From Hirundichthys speculiger (Eukaryota > Chordata > Actinopteri > Beloniformes > Exocoetidae): 64,000 bases of DNA. The position numbers and the translations under genes were made by a program. Of this stretch, positions 60,235 to 64,000 are shown piece after piece (within the stretch, counting starts at the first letter, position 1; each line of letters starts with the position of its first letter). The notes under the pieces are model-generated. The model was not told the origin of the DNA and did no database searches. It saw only the letters and a list, made by a program, of their open reading frames with translations. The stretch spans positions 186,001-250,000 of the forward strand of contig JAGFBZ010000737.1 in assembly GCA_018398805.1 (NCBI GenBank), read 5' to 3'.

Positions 60235-60257
60235 TCCTTTCCTGTCGGCCATTTGTC
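60235..60257 (+). other. rps21: rps21 non-coding exon 1 (TOP-type)
   Basis: The start site is predicted in the pyrimidine run ctcctcctttcctg (60231-60244), the expected 5' terminal oligopyrimidine tract of a ribosomal protein mRNA. A perfect donor gtaagt begins at 60258. The exact start base is inferred. TOP mRNAs are translated under mTOR control. Confidence 0.55.
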
Positions 60258-60725
60258 GTAAGTGGTGGGTATCTGTTCGCTTCTCGTGTGGAAAAATGTT
60301 ACAAAATCCTCCTGCGTCTTTATAAAGCAACGTTTGACGGGAAATTTTAAAAGATAACGAGGGTCTGTACCCGTAATTAATCCTTGAACGCCTCTAAACG
60401 CTGAAATTGTGTGCAGATGTGAAAGTACGATCGAGCGTGAACAGCCGCGTGCGGCCGAGCTGTCCTCGTGCCACAATAGGCGATATAGAGAAGCTTTAAA
60501 TGTTTCTTTGCCTTGTGCTTTTAATCCATATATACACACGTTATGTTTCTCTACCTCGCTTTTCCGTGACACAGTAATGGCGTCTGGCCCGTCGTAGTTC
60601 TGGTTGTTTCTCGCGGGTGTTTAAGCGCGTGCCTTTTTCTAGGAAGTAGCTCAACGTGCGGCCTGATTAACTGTTAGTTTTATGTGTCTCAGATTTGTTG
60701 GCGACCAACCGCACAGCCTCCAAAC

Positions 60726-64000
<3,275 letters not shown>

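Noticed and set aside
60006..60572. Minus-strand frame of 188 codons over the rps21 promoter
   Set aside because: Only its end overlaps the L1 fragment and in a different frame from the L1 protein. The rest runs through the rps21 promoter and first intron with no recognisable domain.

Overview
The window comes from a bony-fish nuclear genome, probably a percomorph-like teleost. The evidence is split eukaryotic genes with GT-AG introns, high AT content, long (TA)n and (CA)n tracts, and dense teleost-type mobile DNA: Tc1/mariner, many hAT derivatives, an L2/Maui-like LINE 3' end, an L1-clade LINE and tRNA-derived SINEs. There are no prokaryotic genes.

Three host genes can be supported, all on the + strand. 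(1) A complete CRY1-class cryptochrome, best match the teleost cry1b type. It has 14 coding exons between 4027 and 37975 encoding about 647 residues; intron 1 is about 16 kb and full of transposon remnants. (2) A small secreted IL-17-family cytokine with three exons (56070-57089, 118 residues), a TATA box and a poly(A) signal. (3) The 5' part of rps21 (ribosomal protein S21): a non-coding TOP-type first exon near 60235-60257 and coding exons at 60726-60775 and 61725-61788. The rest of rps21 lies beyond the right edge.

The most unusual structure is a 17-copy, 66-bp minisatellite (23491-24612) at the exon 6/intron 6 junction of the cryptochrome. Each unit carries the last 23 coding bases of exon 6 plus its 5' splice site, so the real donor is followed by 16 copies of itself. 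The 21-bp coding core is bounded by AG and GT in every copy and would be a phase-0, seven-codon micro-exon. Reading past any of these donors reaches a TAA two codons later.

Layout: 1-4020 is intergenic or upstream, with a SINE and nested hAT MITEs. 4027-37975 is the cryptochrome, with its probable 3' UTR to about 41.3 kb. 41.75-43.33 kb is a dead Tc1 element. 44.9-50.1 kb is a graveyard of LINE and hAT fragments, including a hAT with its two halves in opposite orientation. 51.73-53.27 kb is a TTAA-flanked foldback element with satellite-like arms. 55.9-57.6 kb is the IL-17-like gene. 59.2-60.1 kb is a 5'-truncated L1 ending just upstream of the rps21 promoter. 60.2 kb to the end is rps21.

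The cryptochrome is expected to act as the transcriptional repressor of the CLOCK:BMAL1 feedback loop. The cytokine and the ribosomal protein are unrelated in function, and nothing in the sequence suggests that the three genes are co-regulated.
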